DNA from: Vibrio metoecus
Lineage (GTDB): Bacteria > Pseudomonadota > Gammaproteobacteria > Enterobacterales > Vibrionaceae
DNA length: 64,000 nucleotides
NCBI RefSeq assembly: GCF_000696385.1
Contig: NZ_JJMN01000006.1
Coordinates: forward strand, 142,832-206,831
Direction: 5' to 3'
How positions within the stretch are numbered: position 1 is the first letter of the stretch; each line of letters starts with the position of its first letter. The notes beneath the pieces were generated by a model. The model did not search any database and had not been told where the DNA came from. It worked only from the letters and a program-made list of their open reading frames with translations. Shown here piece by piece: positions 29,846-40,606 of the stretch. A program made the position numbers and the translations under genes.

Positions 29846-31140
29846 TGCGCTTCCTCAGCCAGCAAGATTTTCAATTCTTGGTTAGCTTGCTCAAGCTGTT
29901 TTTCCAAACGCATTTGCCATTCATGCCCCTTTTCTGCAAGCAGCATGGCAGATTCCGCTTGCTGCTCTTCACTCAGCGCCGAGTTTGGGGCGATTTGTAT
30001 GGCTAAAGCATCAACCTCTTGCTCGGAAATCGGCATGGTAAAAACCGTGCGTTCAATCTGCTCAATTTTAGCCAATACAGAAGGACGACGTGCAAACTGC
30101 GCCTTAGCTTCAAGTACCGCAAGTAGCGTATCTTTTAGTTGCGGCAGTTGCTTGGTGATGGCCAAATCGAATAAATCGTTCAGGCACTCTTCGCGGCGAA
30201 TAATGCTGCCCATGGGCAAACGGGTGAATCGCTCGTTGACTAGAGACTGATCTTGCACGCTGTGTTTGGCAAAATCGTTGCCTTCCATGTTGCTTTGCAC
30301 TGAGCTAGACATGAGAAGCTCAATAAAGGCTTTGGCGTACTGATCGTTGTGATTTTGTCTAACTTGGGCGACATACGTCGGCATTAAGGTGAAACTCTCA
30401 TCGTACACAAATTGCACGTAGTCGAGTTTGCGACCAAGAATCAAGGCATAGCTGTCGATGGTCGGGCCAACCCCAAACTGACCATTGGCAATATAGTCAC
30501 TCACGCCAAAACTTCTGGCCGAGGCAGTCGCTAGATTGGCGCCGACTCGCAGCAAGATCTCCCACCCTTTTTGCCAGCCATATTTGGCCAATATGCTTTC
30601 CACCATCATCTGCGTGGTGCCAGAGCGCGCAGGGGTACTCATGGTGACATGCCCAAAATAAATAGGTTTAGCCAGATCGCTAAATTGCTTCGGCTCGGGA
30701 AGCTGATGAGTTTTGAGGTAATCTTGGTTCCAAACCAAACCCGCCCCAGAATAGCCAATGGTTGCGACCTGATCAGTAATCGGTAACGCGTATGGCTTCA
30801 ACCACTCTGGCGTTTGCATCGGTTCGGGTAAGGTCACTAACTTGCCACTTTGCGCTAAGTGGTGCATCAAGTATGGCGATGAGCTCAACACCAGATCGAT
30901 GTTCTGGATATAGCTTTTATTGAGCAGTTGTACACTCGATTGAGCTCGCCGATGGATAATTTGTACTTCAACCCCTTGGTAGCGACGGCTGAACTCTTCC
31001 ACTAAAGGCAGTAAAGGCTCACGAGAGAAGGTGGTGAGAATGACCAACTCCCTTTCTGCGGCATGAACTTGAGCCGGCAGCACACCTAAAGTCAGCAAGA
31101 GGCTAGGGCAAAATTAAAGACAAAAATCCAATCGCTGCAT
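29842..31140 (-). CDS. pgtC: PgtC-type periplasmic regulatory binding protein, signal peptide interrupted
   Basis: A binding-protein-like (ABC-type extracellular fold) signal input for PgtB. Recognisable segments include VILTTFSREPLLPLVEEFSRRY and GYSGAGLVWNQ. The C-terminal 80 residues are a Glu/Gln-rich helix. Only residues from LTLGVLPAQVHA-AE are open in frame; upstream the same frame has a TAA and then ATG 31140 (MQRLDF). Changing T5 to T4 and the next T4 to T5 (within 31107-31128) restores a full signal peptide (MQRLDFVFNFCPSLLL). The open frame alone could start at 31098 but would have a stunted signal peptide. It is the first gene of the operon, opposite pgtP. Confidence 0.78.
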
Positions 31141-31211
31141 GGGGCAAATCCCTTAGTTTTTGTGCGTTCACTCAAATCTCTGTCATTTGTTGAAAAAAAA
31201 TCGCTAACGCG

Positions 31212-31326
31212 TTTGGGTCAACTCTGACCTTTCCTGTCATTAATTTTATCAGCAATTGCTTATCCACTGAGGGCAAAATTCCCAGTTTTGACTCACTCAT
31301 CAAGCGTATTTGAGTCACTTCTGTCC
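31212..31326. promoter_or_regulatory. Imperfect 18-base direct repeats between pgtC and pgtP
   Basis: TTTGGGTCAACTCTGACC (31212-31229) and TTTGAGTCACTTCTGTCC (31309-31326) match at 14 of 18 positions, 97 bases apart. A weaker related copy, CACTCAAATCTCTGTC, lies near 31169. Their place in the divergent control region makes them candidate PgtA sites. Unproven. Confidence 0.4.
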
Positions 31327-31417
31327 CAAAAGGGGGCTTTTGAGCGACAAGTCGCTTTATTTGATGATGCCTCCCGACAAACAGAACGTTTGATCTCGTG
31401 AACTAGGGAGAGCTCTT

Positions 31418-32797
31418 ATGCTTAATTTCTTTAAAACCCGCCCAGACCTGCCGTTACTCAGCAGCTCAAAAGCGGAAATGTTAAAACGTTACAAAAGCTA
31501 TCAATGGCAAGTCTTTATTGGCCTGATTTTCGGTTACGCCATGTTCTACGTCGTGCGTATGGCGCTCGGCGTAGTGAAAAAACCGATGCTGGATGCCGGC
31601 ATCGTCACCCTCGAAGAACTCGGCATCATGGGGTCGGCCTTCTTCTTCACTTATGCCTTTGGTAAGTTCCTGAACGGCTTCCTGTCTGACTATGCCAACA
31701 TTGGCCGCTTTATGTCGTTCTCACTGCTGCTATCGGGCGTTGCCTCCATTTTCATGGGGATGAACACCGTCGCTTTCTTTTTCGTTCTGCTCTGGGGCTT
31801 GAATGGTTGGTTCCAGTCAGTCGGTTCTGCGCCCTCTTGCGTCTCTATCTACCAATGGTTCTCACCAAAGCAACGTGGTAGCCGTTACTCAATTTGGGGT
31901 GGCTCACGTAACATCGGTGAAGGTATCACTTGGATCCTAACCGCAAGCTTGGTGAGCTACTTCGGCTGGCGTGCAGGTTTCATCGGTGCGGGTATCGCAG
32001 GTATCGTGGCTTCTCTCATCATGTTTAAACTTTTGAAAGACCGCCCACAAACTTACGGTATGCCCGATCCAGGTACCGTGTTTGATGAAGGTACTGAAAT
32101 CAAGAAAGCCAACGATCCAAAAGAAACACGTCGTGCGCAAATGTTCATCCTGAAGCAACCTGTGGTATGGCTCATCGCTCTCGCTTGTGCGGCGATGTAC
32201 ATCTCTCGCTACGCGATGTCTTCTTGGGCTGTGCTGTTCCTGCAAGAGCAAAAAGGCTACTCACTGATTGACGCTGGTTTTGCGATGTCTATGTACCCAA
32301 CAGCAGGTCTGGCGGGTGCGATTTTGTCGGGAGTTTTGTCTGACAAAGTGTTCAAAGGTAACCGTAACATCCCGAACCTGCTGTACGGATTGACCAACAT
32401 CGCGGGTATGTGTCTGATGTTCTTCGGCCCAGATAACCGTATTGTGGATGCGGTAGCACTGAGCATGATCGGCTTCTCCATCGGTGGTCTAGTCGTATTC
32501 CTAGCTGGCCTTATCGCTTGTGACCTGATGCCGAAAAACGCAGTCGGTGCCGTGAAAGGTTTGATCGGTCTTTGTTCTTACATCGCCGCTTCTGCTCAAG
32601 AGTTGATCTCTGCATCACTGATCACAGTGACTGAAGTCGAAGGCGTAAAACACTATGACTTCGGTAACGCTCAATACTTCTGGTTGGCCGCGGGTGTTGT
32701 TTCCGTACTGCTCGCCCTGACCGTGTGGAATGCGAAGAAAGTCGTTGATATCGATGAAGCTGAAGGCAAATCGTTGAAAACCCAAACCGCCTCTTAA
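31418..32797 (+). CDS. pgtP: Phosphoglycerate/PEP:phosphate antiporter
   Basis: A 12-helix transporter of 459 residues in the organophosphate:phosphate antiporter family, related to UhpC at 2129-3439 but distinct. The family patterns are GYAMFYVVRMALGVVKKPM at the start and GSAPSCVSIYQWFSPKQRGSRYSIWGGSRNIGE in the middle. It takes up 2- and 3-phosphoglycerate and phosphoenolpyruvate in exchange for phosphate. Divergent from pgtCBA, which should induce it. An SD (AGGGAG) precedes the ATG and a strong terminator follows. Pyruvate kinase lies next, so imported PEP can be used at once. Confidence 0.9.
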   Translation: MLNFFKTRPDLPLLSSSKAEMLKRYKSYQWQVFIGLIFGYAMFYVVRMALGVVKKPMLDAGIVTLEELGIMGSAFFFTYAFGKFLNGFLSDYANIGRFMSFSLLLSGVASIFMGMNTVAFFFVLLWGLNGWFQSVGSAPSCVSIYQWFSPKQRGSRYSIWGGSRNIGEGITWILTASLVSYFGWRAGFIGAGIAGIVASLIMFKLLKDRPQTYGMPDPGTVFDEGTEIKKANDPKETRRAQMFILKQPVVWLIALACAAMYISRYAMSSWAVLFLQEQKGYSLIDAGFAMSMYPTAGLAGAILSGVLSDKVFKGNRNIPNLLYGLTNIAGMCLMFFGPDNRIVDAVALSMIGFSIGGLVVFLAGLIACDLMPKNAVGAVKGLIGLCSYIAASAQELISASLITVTEVEGVKHYDFGNAQYFWLAAGVVSVLLALTVWNAKKVVDIDEAEGKSLKTQTAS

Positions 32798-32805
32798 TCT
32801 ACGCC

Positions 32806-32845
32806 AAGCAGGAGCCTAGCTCCTGCTTACTTTCTCTTTTTTATT
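32806..32845 (+). terminator. Terminator after pgtP
   Basis: Perfect 10-base stem AAGCAGGAGC / GCTCCTGCTT with loop CTA (32806-32828), followed by a T-rich tract. It separates pgtP from the pyruvate kinase gene, which therefore needs its own promoter or read-through. Confidence 0.8.
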
Positions 32846-32877
32846 TTCTTGTTGAGCGTCGTTATAGGAATTGCAAT

Positions 32878-34338
32878 ATGTGTAAAACCAAAATTGTGGC
32901 CACTTTAGGCCCTGCTAGCCAAACTCGTGAAACCCTGACTCAACTCATCCAAGCTGGCGTGAACGTGGTTCGCTTGAACTTTTCTCACGGCAGCGCTGAA
33001 GAACACATTGCTCGCGCCGAAATGGTTCGTGAAATCGCTCAAGAGCTGAATGTGAGCGTTGGCGTACTGGTTGACCTGCAAGGTCCTAAAATTCGTATCG
33101 CTTGCTTTGCAGAAGGCGCGATTCAACTCGCCGCAGGCGACACCTTTATTCTTGATGGCAATTTAGATCGTCAAGCCGGTACTCAAGAACGCGTGGGTTT
33201 AGACTACCCAGAACTGATTGATGATCTGAAAGTGGGCAATATCCTGCTCCTTGATGATGGCCGTATCCAACTTGAAGTGACCGCGGTAGATGCCCAAACT
33301 CGCATCGTTCACACTATCGCACTCAACAGCGGCAAACTTTCAAACCGTAAAGGCATTAACCTGCTGGGCGGTGGTCTTTCAGCACCGGCACTGACGGATA
33401 AAGACAAAATCGACATCATTACTGCGGCGGAGCTACAAGCAGACTTCTTAGCCGTGTCTTTCCCACGTAATGCACAAGACATTGAATACGCACGCCAATT
33501 AGCCGTACAAGCGGGTTGTCATGCGCACATTGTTGCTAAAGTTGAGCGCGCGGAAGTGGTGGCCAGTGAAGCGGCCATGGACAGCGTTATTCGTGCGTCC
33601 GATGTGATCATGGTGGCGCGTGGTGACTTAGGCGTAGAAATTGGTGATGCTCGCCTACCAAGTGTACAAAAAGCGCTGATCGCGCGTGCTAAGCATTTAG
33701 GTAAACCAGTGATCACGGCCACGCAAATGATGGAATCGATGATCGAAAACCCACTACCCACACGTGCAGAAGTGTTAGATGTGGCGAACGCGGTGATTGA
33801 TGGTACTGACGCGATCATGCTTTCTGCGGAATCCGCTGCGGGACGTTACCCCGTTGAAGCGGTACAAGCTATGGTGCGTATCGCACAAGGTGTTGAGCAT
33901 GAAACTCACTGCGCACAAGATTGCTGGGATGCACTACAACATCTGTGTAATGATGCGGGCAAAAGTTTCGCTCTGTCGTCCATGATTTCCGCATCCAAAG
34001 TGAACAAAGACCTTGGTGTTGCGATTGTGACGGAGCAAGGCGAAACGCCACTGTTGATGTCACGTTGTCAAAGCCAAGCCACCATTTGGGCGGTGTCTGA
34101 TAAGCCTGCTCTACTGCGTAAGCTTTCCATTCTACGTGGTGTAACACCGACTTATTTCCAGCATTTAGACAAGCAAGGAGATATTGCGACTCAGTTGATT
34201 CACTTGCTGCGTAAACCTGCTCAGGATAAGCAAATTTCATCCATCCTAGTGACTCAACTGGAGTCACTCGAAGGGGTTGGTCACATTAACGTGTGCCGAC
34301 TACTCAATTTGGCGCAACAGGAAGCCTTGTTCGCCTAA
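32878..34338 (+). CDS. pykA: Pyruvate kinase
   Basis: Converts PEP and ADP to pyruvate and ATP in the last step of glycolysis. At 486 residues it has KIVATLGPAS at the start, NFSHG, DLQGPKIR, the active-site block with the catalytic Lys (AKVERAEV) and MVARGDLGVEI, then ATQMMESM and the C-terminal allosteric domain. AGGA lies before the ATG. It is probably the second pyruvate kinase of the organism (chromosome I carries another, from memory). The type (pykA or pykF) cannot be fixed from sequence by eye. Next to pgtP it would handle imported PEP and phosphoglycerate. Confidence 0.88.
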   Translation: MCKTKIVATLGPASQTRETLTQLIQAGVNVVRLNFSHGSAEEHIARAEMVREIAQELNVSVGVLVDLQGPKIRIACFAEGAIQLAAGDTFILDGNLDRQAGTQERVGLDYPELIDDLKVGNILLLDDGRIQLEVTAVDAQTRIVHTIALNSGKLSNRKGINLLGGGLSAPALTDKDKIDIITAAELQADFLAVSFPRNAQDIEYARQLAVQAGCHAHIVAKVERAEVVASEAAMDSVIRASDVIMVARGDLGVEIGDARLPSVQKALIARAKHLGKPVITATQMMESMIENPLPTRAEVLDVANAVIDGTDAIMLSAESAAGRYPVEAVQAMVRIAQGVEHETHCAQDCWDALQHLCNDAGKSFALSSMISASKVNKDLGVAIVTEQGETPLLMSRCQSQATIWAVSDKPALLRKLSILRGVTPTYFQHLDKQGDIATQLIHLLRKPAQDKQISSILVTQLESLEGVGHINVCRLLNLAQQEALFA

Positions 34339-34342
34339 CCTA

Positions 34343-34379
34343 ATAAGTGACGTGGAAAGTAGGGTTCCGCGTCACTTAT
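34343..34379 (+). repeat. Inverted repeat after pykA
   Basis: Ten-base arms ATAAGTGACG (34343-34352) and CGTCACTTAT (34370-34379) just after the pyruvate kinase stop, with an inner GGAA/TTCC extension. There is no T tract; it is likely an mRNA 3' structure. Confidence 0.45.
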
Positions 34380-34431
34380 ATCCCCCAAAACTTTGTAATC
34401 ATACTCTCCCAAATGCTCCACATAGGGACTT

Positions 34432-34458
34432 GACCTGCGCTTGCCGCAGGTCTTTTTT
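34432..34458 (+). terminator. Terminator between pykA and torS
   Basis: Eight-base stem GACCTGCG / CGCAGGTC (34432-34452), 5-base loop, then six T residues. It is oriented to end pyruvate kinase transcription before the convergent torS gene. Confidence 0.85.
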
Positions 34459-37368
34459 ATTCTTTCGTCAATGAATCGAGTGCTTGATACAACGCCTGCT
34501 TAGCTTTTTCCACCGCATCGCTCAGAGGGGTTCGCTGATAGACTTCAGCCGGAGATTCGGCTTTCTCAATTTGCTGGCACAGTTGATAAAGTTCCGTTAG
34601 CCACAATGCCCCCGCCGATCCTTTTAACTTATGTGCTTGGCTTTTGATCTGCACATCATTATCACTTTGTGCTGCACAGAGTGCGAAAAACTCATCACAT
34701 CCCAGCTCAAAATACCCTACGATCTCGCGCATTTTATCCACACCGAGGATCTGTACATCTTGTTCAAACTTAGCCAGTTCTATGATCGGGTAACGTTCTG
34801 GTTCTACTCGTGTAGGGAGTAAAACGTGTTGCTGAGATGATGATAATGCCTCATTTCCTCCGTTTTTATGGCTAGACAGTTGTTGTCGCAGCATGGCCGC
34901 AAGTTGCTCTTTCACTAGCGGTTTCGGCAAATAACCATCAAATCCAGCCGCTAAATATCCTGCCACATCTTCAGTAAATACATGGGCAGAAACCGCAATA
35001 AACGGGATCACGGCGTTGTGTGTACTGTCTTCCATCTCACGTAAATCACGCAGCAAATCAACACCATTGCCGTCAGGTAAATGGATGTCGAGAAGAGCAA
35101 TATCAAAACGCTGTTCTTGGTAAACGTCGTTTGGCTTCCTGCACACTTTTGGCGAGGGTGACACGGTGTCCTAAACCGGTTAAAAATCCTTGTGCAACCA
35201 GACAGTTCACCTCGTTATCTTCCACTACCAATACGTTAGCTACGGGTACTTCATCAACCGCAAGAATGGGGGTATCAACCGGTTGCCCCTGTTGCAAAGG
35301 TAACGTCGAAATAAAAACAGCTGCCTTGCCCCAGCTGCGATGATAATTGCAGCTCACCGCCCATTGCCTCGACTAACTTACGACTGATCGCTAAACCTAA
35401 ACCTGTACCCCCTTGTTTACGGCGGCCAGCCTCTGCTTGTGTAAAGGCATCAAACAGCGAGACTTGATCTTGTTCTGCGATACCAATCCCTGAATCTTCA
35501 ACCGCAAAGCAGAGCCCTCCACTTTGCGTATCGAAGCGGACTCGAATACACACCTGCCCTTGTTCGGTAAATTTAATCCCATTACCCACCAAATTGTTCA
35601 ATACCTGCCCGATGCGGATTTCATCGCCCTGCCAGTATTGCGAGACATTTTCATCAATCTGGTAAGACAGCGTAATGCCTTTTTCTAAAGCGCGGCTTTG
35701 CATCAGTTCATGCGTTTCACGCACTAAGCGATAGAGATCGAAATGGGATTGGTGGATTTCCAGATGTCCGGCTTCGATTTTCGAATAATCCAACACATCG
35801 TTAAGGATCGCGAGCAACGAGCGACCACTACGGTTAATCACTTGCACGTAGTGCTGCTGAGTTGATGTAAGAGAGGTTTCCTGCAACAAACGCGCAGTAC
35901 CCAGTACGCCATTCATTGGGGTGCGAATTTCATGGCTCATGGTCGCTAAAAAGGCCGACTTCGCACGGTTTGCCTGCTCTGCTTGGTAACGCGCTTTTGC
36001 ATGGTTCAGCACTTCTTGATTGAGTTTATGGTTAATGTCACTCAATTGATGAGTACGTTGTTCAACCAGTTCTTCCAAATGCTCTTTATGTTGTTGCAGT
36101 TCACGCTTGGCCAGCACTTCACTTTCCGCCACCACCTTAAGCGCCTTGGCGGTATCACGCGCATGCGCTATCGCCTGCCCCATTTGTGCCAACTCATCTT
36201 TACCTTGTGTTTCAACCTCAACCTCAAGTTGGCCTTTAGCCACAGAAAGCAGTGCCGCGGTATGTTTATCCAGCCTCTGAATCACCGAACGGTACACCAC
36301 TTGCCACACTATCCACACCACGATTACCAAACCGAGCACCCCCAAGATGGTCAAGATCAGTTGGGCGTAATACAGAGTATTGGAAAGTTTCCCCACCGCC
36401 TCTGTCGTCACTTGGTTTGAGGCGTCCACTAACTGGTTAACCGTTTTATTGAGGCTCGCAAATTGGGTCAGGCTGTCTTGCAGCAGTTGTTGTGCTGCTT
36501 GTTCGTTATCGTAGCGTTGTTTGAGTAAATCAAACACGATGCGCCGTTTTTCTAGCTCGCGCAATAAACTGACCATCTGTTTCGAACGGGTTGGATCTTC
36601 CACCGCTTGCACACGGCGCTGCATAATGCTCAGGTTCTGTGCAAATTCCGTATCCAAAGCCAAGATCCGCTCCAAATCAGTCACGGTTTGCGTTTCTTCA
36701 ATTTCATTGAGCACTTTAAAAGCCAGAAGATGCAGCTCATGCAGACGCTCCGTCAGATCTAAATCCACCTCAACTAGATTATCTAAAGCCCGATACACCT
36801 GTGCTTGCTGCTGTTTTTGTAATAGATCGTAAATGTGAGTGACATTCGCCACCGCAATCGTGCTGGTATTGAGCACTTGCGTGCGCGTTAACTGCTCAAG
36901 CTCTTGCGCCAATTTACGCATCTCTTTCACACTCAGCCCCAGCTGTCCCTCCAATGAGAGACGCTGTTCAACTCGACGCCCTAGCTGCGCGAGCGAATCA
37001 ATCACGTTTTGCACATCCCGTTCTAGGCGATCAAGCAAGACGCTATCAAAGGCTTCCTCTCCCAATTGCTGAATATGGGTGAGCAAGGTTTCCAATTGAG
37101 TAAACACTTTCTGCCCAGTATCTTGGTGTTCTTGCTCATTTTTGGCACTAGAGAGGGTTTGGGCAGACGCAATGATTTGGTGGCTAAGCTCCGCCACTTG
37201 ACGAGCTTCAATCATCGATGGAATGGCATTATTCACCATATCCCGTTCTGTTTTCGCGACCAGAGAAAAGCCTAAAACACCGATCAATGCGGAGAGAAGC
37301 ACCAGCAACGCCATCGCGCTGAAAGAGAATAAGAGCTTGCGACCAATACTGGCTTTAGCGAGACGCAT
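34457..37368 (-). CDS. torS: TorS-type hybrid sensor kinase (HK-REC-HPt), two frameshifts
   Basis: Sensor of the TMAO respiration phosphorelay. About 969 residues in order: helix 1 (about 10-32), a long helical periplasmic sensor, helix 2 (about 335-355), HAMP, HisKA (TMSHEIRTPMNGVLG), HATPase_c (GNGIKF, DSGIGIAEQDQ, GTGLGLAISRKL), a receiver (LVVEDNEVN, phospho-Asp in IALLDIHLPDGNG) and an HPt domain (AHKLKGSAGALW). Two one-base insertions split it: AAA 35296-35298 (restores VTLQQGQPVDT before the receiver) and AAA 35122-35124 (restores KRRYQEQRFD within it). E. coli TorS has 914 residues and the same architecture. It is divergent from torT. torR and torCAD are not in the window. Confidence 0.87.
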
Positions 37369-37455
37369 GGGGAAAACCTTCTTGTTGACTTCTTCTGCGT
37401 GACGGATTGGGCTATATTGTGCAGTGTTTACTCAGGTTCGCCAACGAATAACCTC

Positions 37456-38449
37456 ATGTTAAATCTGCGCTTGTACTCATTTTCTCTGATTTCTGCATTT
37501 TTACTGCTCTGCCCACTGCCAGTGGCCGCAGCAGAAAAACTTTGTGCACTCTACCCCCACCTCAAAGATTCTTACTGGTTGTCAGTGAATTACGGCATGG
37601 TGGAAGAGGCGCATAAACTCAACCTTGATTTACGCGTGATGGAAGCTGGGGGTTACCCTAACCACGATAAGCAGCAGCAACAAATTGCTCTATGCGTGCG
37701 TTGGGGTGCGGACGCGATTCTGCTCGGAACCGTATCTCCAGAACTCTACCAACACGATTTAGCACGCTATACACGCTCCGTGCCTGTATTTGCTACCGTG
37801 AATCAACTTTTGTTGGATGAAAAACAGCAAAAACATCTTAAAGGTGAAGTGGGGGTCGATTGGTACTGGAGTGGGATTTTATGCCGGAGAATATTTAGCC
37901 CACAAACACCCGAAAGGCAGCGGTGAAGTGAATATTGTGGCATTGCCAGGCCCTGCTTCCAGTGGTGGTACTCAGCCGGTCATGCAAGGATTACAGGATG
38001 CCATACGCGACAGTGATGTGCGTATTATCCAAACCTTGTGGGCAGACAACGATAAAGAGTTACAACGCAATCTCATTCAACAAGTGTTAGAGCAACACAA
38101 GATACGTTATTTGGTTGGTAGTGCTGTTGCCATCGAGGCAGCCATCAGTGAATTGCGGACACTAAACCAAAGCGAGCAAATTGGGTTGATTGCGACCTAT
38201 TTAAGTCACGGCGTTTATCGTGGATTACTGCGTGGACGTGTTGAATTTGCCCCAACCGATCAAATGGTCGAGCAAGGTCGGCTTTCTGTACGCCAAGCCG
38301 CCACGTTTTTACGAGCACAACCCTACACAAAACAGCAAGCCCCTAAAATTGAAGCGTTAACTCCAACTCACCTAGAGAAAAAAATCATTGCGGATTCGTT
38401 ATCTCCATCCGAGTACAGACCCGTTTTTCACGTAAAAGCGGTTGAATAA
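37456..38449 (+). CDS. torT: TorT periplasmic TMAO-binding protein, one frameshift
   Basis: A sugar-binding-like periplasmic protein that presents TMAO to TorS. The signal peptide ends at PVAAAEK. The mature part has the periplasmic-binding fold (LKDSYWLSVNYGMVEEAHKLNLDLRVMEAGGYPN; then GEVNIVALPGPASSGG). The frame breaks in GGG 37873-37875; removing one G gives YWSGFYAGEYLAHKHP and 330 residues, near E. coli TorT (342). I take ATG 37456 because it begins a proper signal peptide; the in-frame TTG or GTG codons upstream do not. It is divergent from torS with an 87-base gap that must carry both promoters. Confidence 0.87.
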
Positions 38450-38503
38450 ACGCAAATTTTTGGTTATCAAGCATCTAATCCAAACATATTAGGAAATGTA
38501 CCA

Positions 38504-38959
38504 ATGAAAAAAACCACCCGCACTATGGCAGCGCATAAACACGTTGCTCTTGTGGCTCACGATAATTGCAAAGGTGAACTGCTGCGTTGGGTACAAGAAA
38601 ATAAGGAAAAACTGCAACGCCATTTTCTGTATGCCACAGGCACTACGGGGCATATGCTCAGTAAAGAGACTGGACTTGCGATCAAAAGCATGATCAGTGG
38701 TCCTATGGGTGGTGACCAACAGCTTGGCGCATTGATTTCCGAAGGTAAAATTGATGTGCTGATTTTCTTTTGGGATCCGCTCAATGCGGTTCCACATGAC
38801 CCAGATGTGAAAGCGCTACTGCGTATCGCCAGTGTGTGGAATATTCCCGTCGCGACCAACCGCGCCAGTGCTAAATTTTTGTTTTCGTCGTCTTTGATGG
38901 AACAGGAAGTGGATATTGAAATCCCTGATTACCAGGCTTATCTCGCTGAGCGCACCTAA
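38504..38959 (+). CDS. mgsA: Methylglyoxal synthase
   Basis: Converts dihydroxyacetone phosphate to methylglyoxal and phosphate, a bypass that relieves sugar-phosphate overload. The 151-residue protein follows E. coli MgsA ([11 protein letters not shown] at the start, TGTTGHML for phosphate binding, [11 protein letters not shown] with the catalytic Asp, and [22 protein letters not shown] with the second Asp-His region). It starts 54 bases after torT. With uhp, pgt and pyruvate kinase nearby, the window is rich in sugar-phosphate handling. It ends at a strong shared terminator. Confidence 0.93.
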   Translation: MKKTTRTMAAHKHVALVAHDNCKGELLRWVQENKEKLQRHFLYATGTTGHMLSKETGLAIKSMISGPMGGDQQLGALISEGKIDVLIFFWDPLNAVPHDPDVKALLRIASVWNIPVATNRASAKFLFSSSLMEQEVDIEIPDYQAYLAERT

Positions 38960-38975
38960 AACTTAGCCTAATAAC

Positions 38976-39008
38976 AACAATGGCTCTCTTTTCAAAAGAG
39001 CCATTGTT
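38976..39008. terminator. Bidirectional terminator between mgsA and pncA
   Basis: Perfect 12-base stem AACAATGGCTCT / AGAGCCATTGTT with a 9-base loop between two convergent genes. The loop side contains CTTTT, and no long T tract follows on either side. Confidence 0.65.
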
Positions 39009-39016
39009 GAATTCAT

Positions 39017-39642
39017 TTAACCCACGAGTAGCTGTTGCGCATTGATCAACTGACATCCGGCAGTTTGCATTTCATGCCATGCCGTAGCGCAATCCCCGAC
39101 ATTCAGCTCCACACCACGACATGCATCTTGGATCACCCAAGTATTAAAGCAGAGTGAAATCGCGTCCAGTGCCGTGAATTTCACACAGTAATCGGTGGCT
39201 AAACCAGCGATATAGACATCCGAAATGCCGTGGCTACTCAAATACTCGGCGAGTCCTGTCGCATGAAAGCGTTGGTTATACAAAAAAACCCGCTATAACT
39301 ATCTACGTCAGGATGAGTTCCCTTCAGCACTAGTAATGGGGTAATCTGCTGCACCTCTAGCCCATCAATAAACTCTGCGCCTTGCGTATTTTGGATACAA
39401 TGCTCCGGCCACATTACCTGAGGAATGCCATTGAGCTCTATGACTTCTCCGGGGATTTTCCCCTGGACAGAGGAAAAACTGGCGTGTTTGGCAGGGTGCC
39501 AGTCTTTGGTTGCAATAACATGCTCAAAAAGAGGAATCAGTTGATTAATCACCGGAACTACAGCGTCCCCATCAGGCACAGGCAAGGCACCTCTGGGTGA
39601 AAAATCATTTTGAATATCAACTAATAGAAGTGCTTTGGCCAT
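39017..39642 (-). CDS. pncA: Nicotinamidase, one frameshift
   Basis: Hydrolyses nicotinamide to nicotinate in NAD salvage. Cysteine hydrolase fold: the first motif LLVDIQNDF (catalytic Asp), metal ligands in KDWHPAKHASF, the Lys of VLKGTHPDVDSYSGF, and the nucleophile Cys in GLATDYCVKFTALDA. The total is about 208 residues. The frame breaks at A7 39282-39288. Adding one base (T8 on the coding strand) gives SGFFLYNQRFHATG. This is one of the few apparent deletions. As sequenced, the product lacks the catalytic cysteine. It is monocistronic and convergent with mgsA. Confidence 0.88.
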
Positions 39643-39738
39643 TCATTCTCGCCTATTAATCATAAAGTGCTAGATTTGCTGGGCATAGAATAACATCCCT
39701 TTCACGCTCTGGCATTATGCTGCCGCGTCATCACCACA

Positions 39739-40281
39739 TCAGAATGACAAACTGGCGTAAATTCCTGTTTCGTCACCATCAAAATAAGGCACAAGCACTA
39801 AATTGGTGGCGGAGAGCCCCCCAACAGTAATCGCATATTGAATGCCAGTGGCTAATGCCATGCCGGCGGCAACATCTCGCCAGTAATGTTTATTCGCATC
39901 AACTCGTGAATAACCCACTAGCGCTGCCGCAGCGTAAGCTGGGATACCGTAAGTTGAACCATACCGAAACTGCAGATAAGCCGCCCCTTGGCTCGCCGCT
40001 GATGTATGGCCAGAAGGAAAACTTTGGCTTCCTCCATTTGGACGTTGGGCATCAACCGACAATTTCAGCGCCTCCGTTGCCGCCGCAGTCCAGAATGCCC
40101 CCTCAGCCAACTGCATCATCCCTTCACCATCCATATGAATGGCCGTAATCAATCCAGCGGTAAGAGGAATCCCGTATTGTGCAATATCCCCATATACCTC
40201 TAATTTACTTTTTTCAGCTGCATAGGAGATTGGAGAGGTACACATAAGTATTGAAATAGCCAATAACTGACGAGGCGTCAT
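39739..40281 (-). CDS. PAP2-family phosphatase with signal peptide
   Basis: A 180-residue phosphatase of the PAP2 superfamily with an N-terminal signal sequence (cleaved near SYAAEKS). All three signature motifs are visible: KLSVDAQRP, PSGHTSA and SRVDANKHYWRD. The family acts on phosphatidic acid, undecaprenyl pyrophosphate or lipid A phosphates. The protein has fewer clear helices than PgpB, so it may be periplasmic or loosely membrane-bound. It is divergent from dgkA across a 432-base region, which suggests a role in lipid-phosphate turnover. The substrate is not determined. Confidence 0.85.
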   Translation of the reverse strand: MTPRQLLAISILMCTSPISYAAEKSKLEVYGDIAQYGIPLTAGLITAIHMDGEGMMQLAEGAFWTAAATEALKLSVDAQRPNGGSQSFPSGHTSAASQGAAYLQFRYGSTYGIPAYAAAALVGYSRVDANKHYWRDVAAGMALATGIQYAITVGGLSATNLVLVPYFDGDETGIYASLSF

Positions 40282-40606
40282 AATAAAATCCCTATTATTT
40301 ATTTTTAAATGATATTCTTTTTATTCATTTTCCATTGGCTTGCGGTGAATATTAAGTTCAAACACCTCACCACCAATCGTAATTATTATTACTATTGACC
40401 GTGAAAACTTGTCGATAAAATAAGTAACAATTTGTAATGATCCATCAATACGCATCGCGAGCATTCGTTATGAATGCAGAATTCATGCCGAATAAAGATA
40501 TCAATTAAATACCATGTCTAAAAAATCAACAATTTTAATAACAGAAGTACAACTATTATCATTTACCATTGATTCACACATCCTAACTCTAGCCTTGCAA
40601 TCGAAT

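Noticed and set aside
29825..30250. A 141-residue open frame opposite pgtC
   Set aside because: Ser/Cys-rich translation typical of a reversed coding strand; pgtC explains the region.
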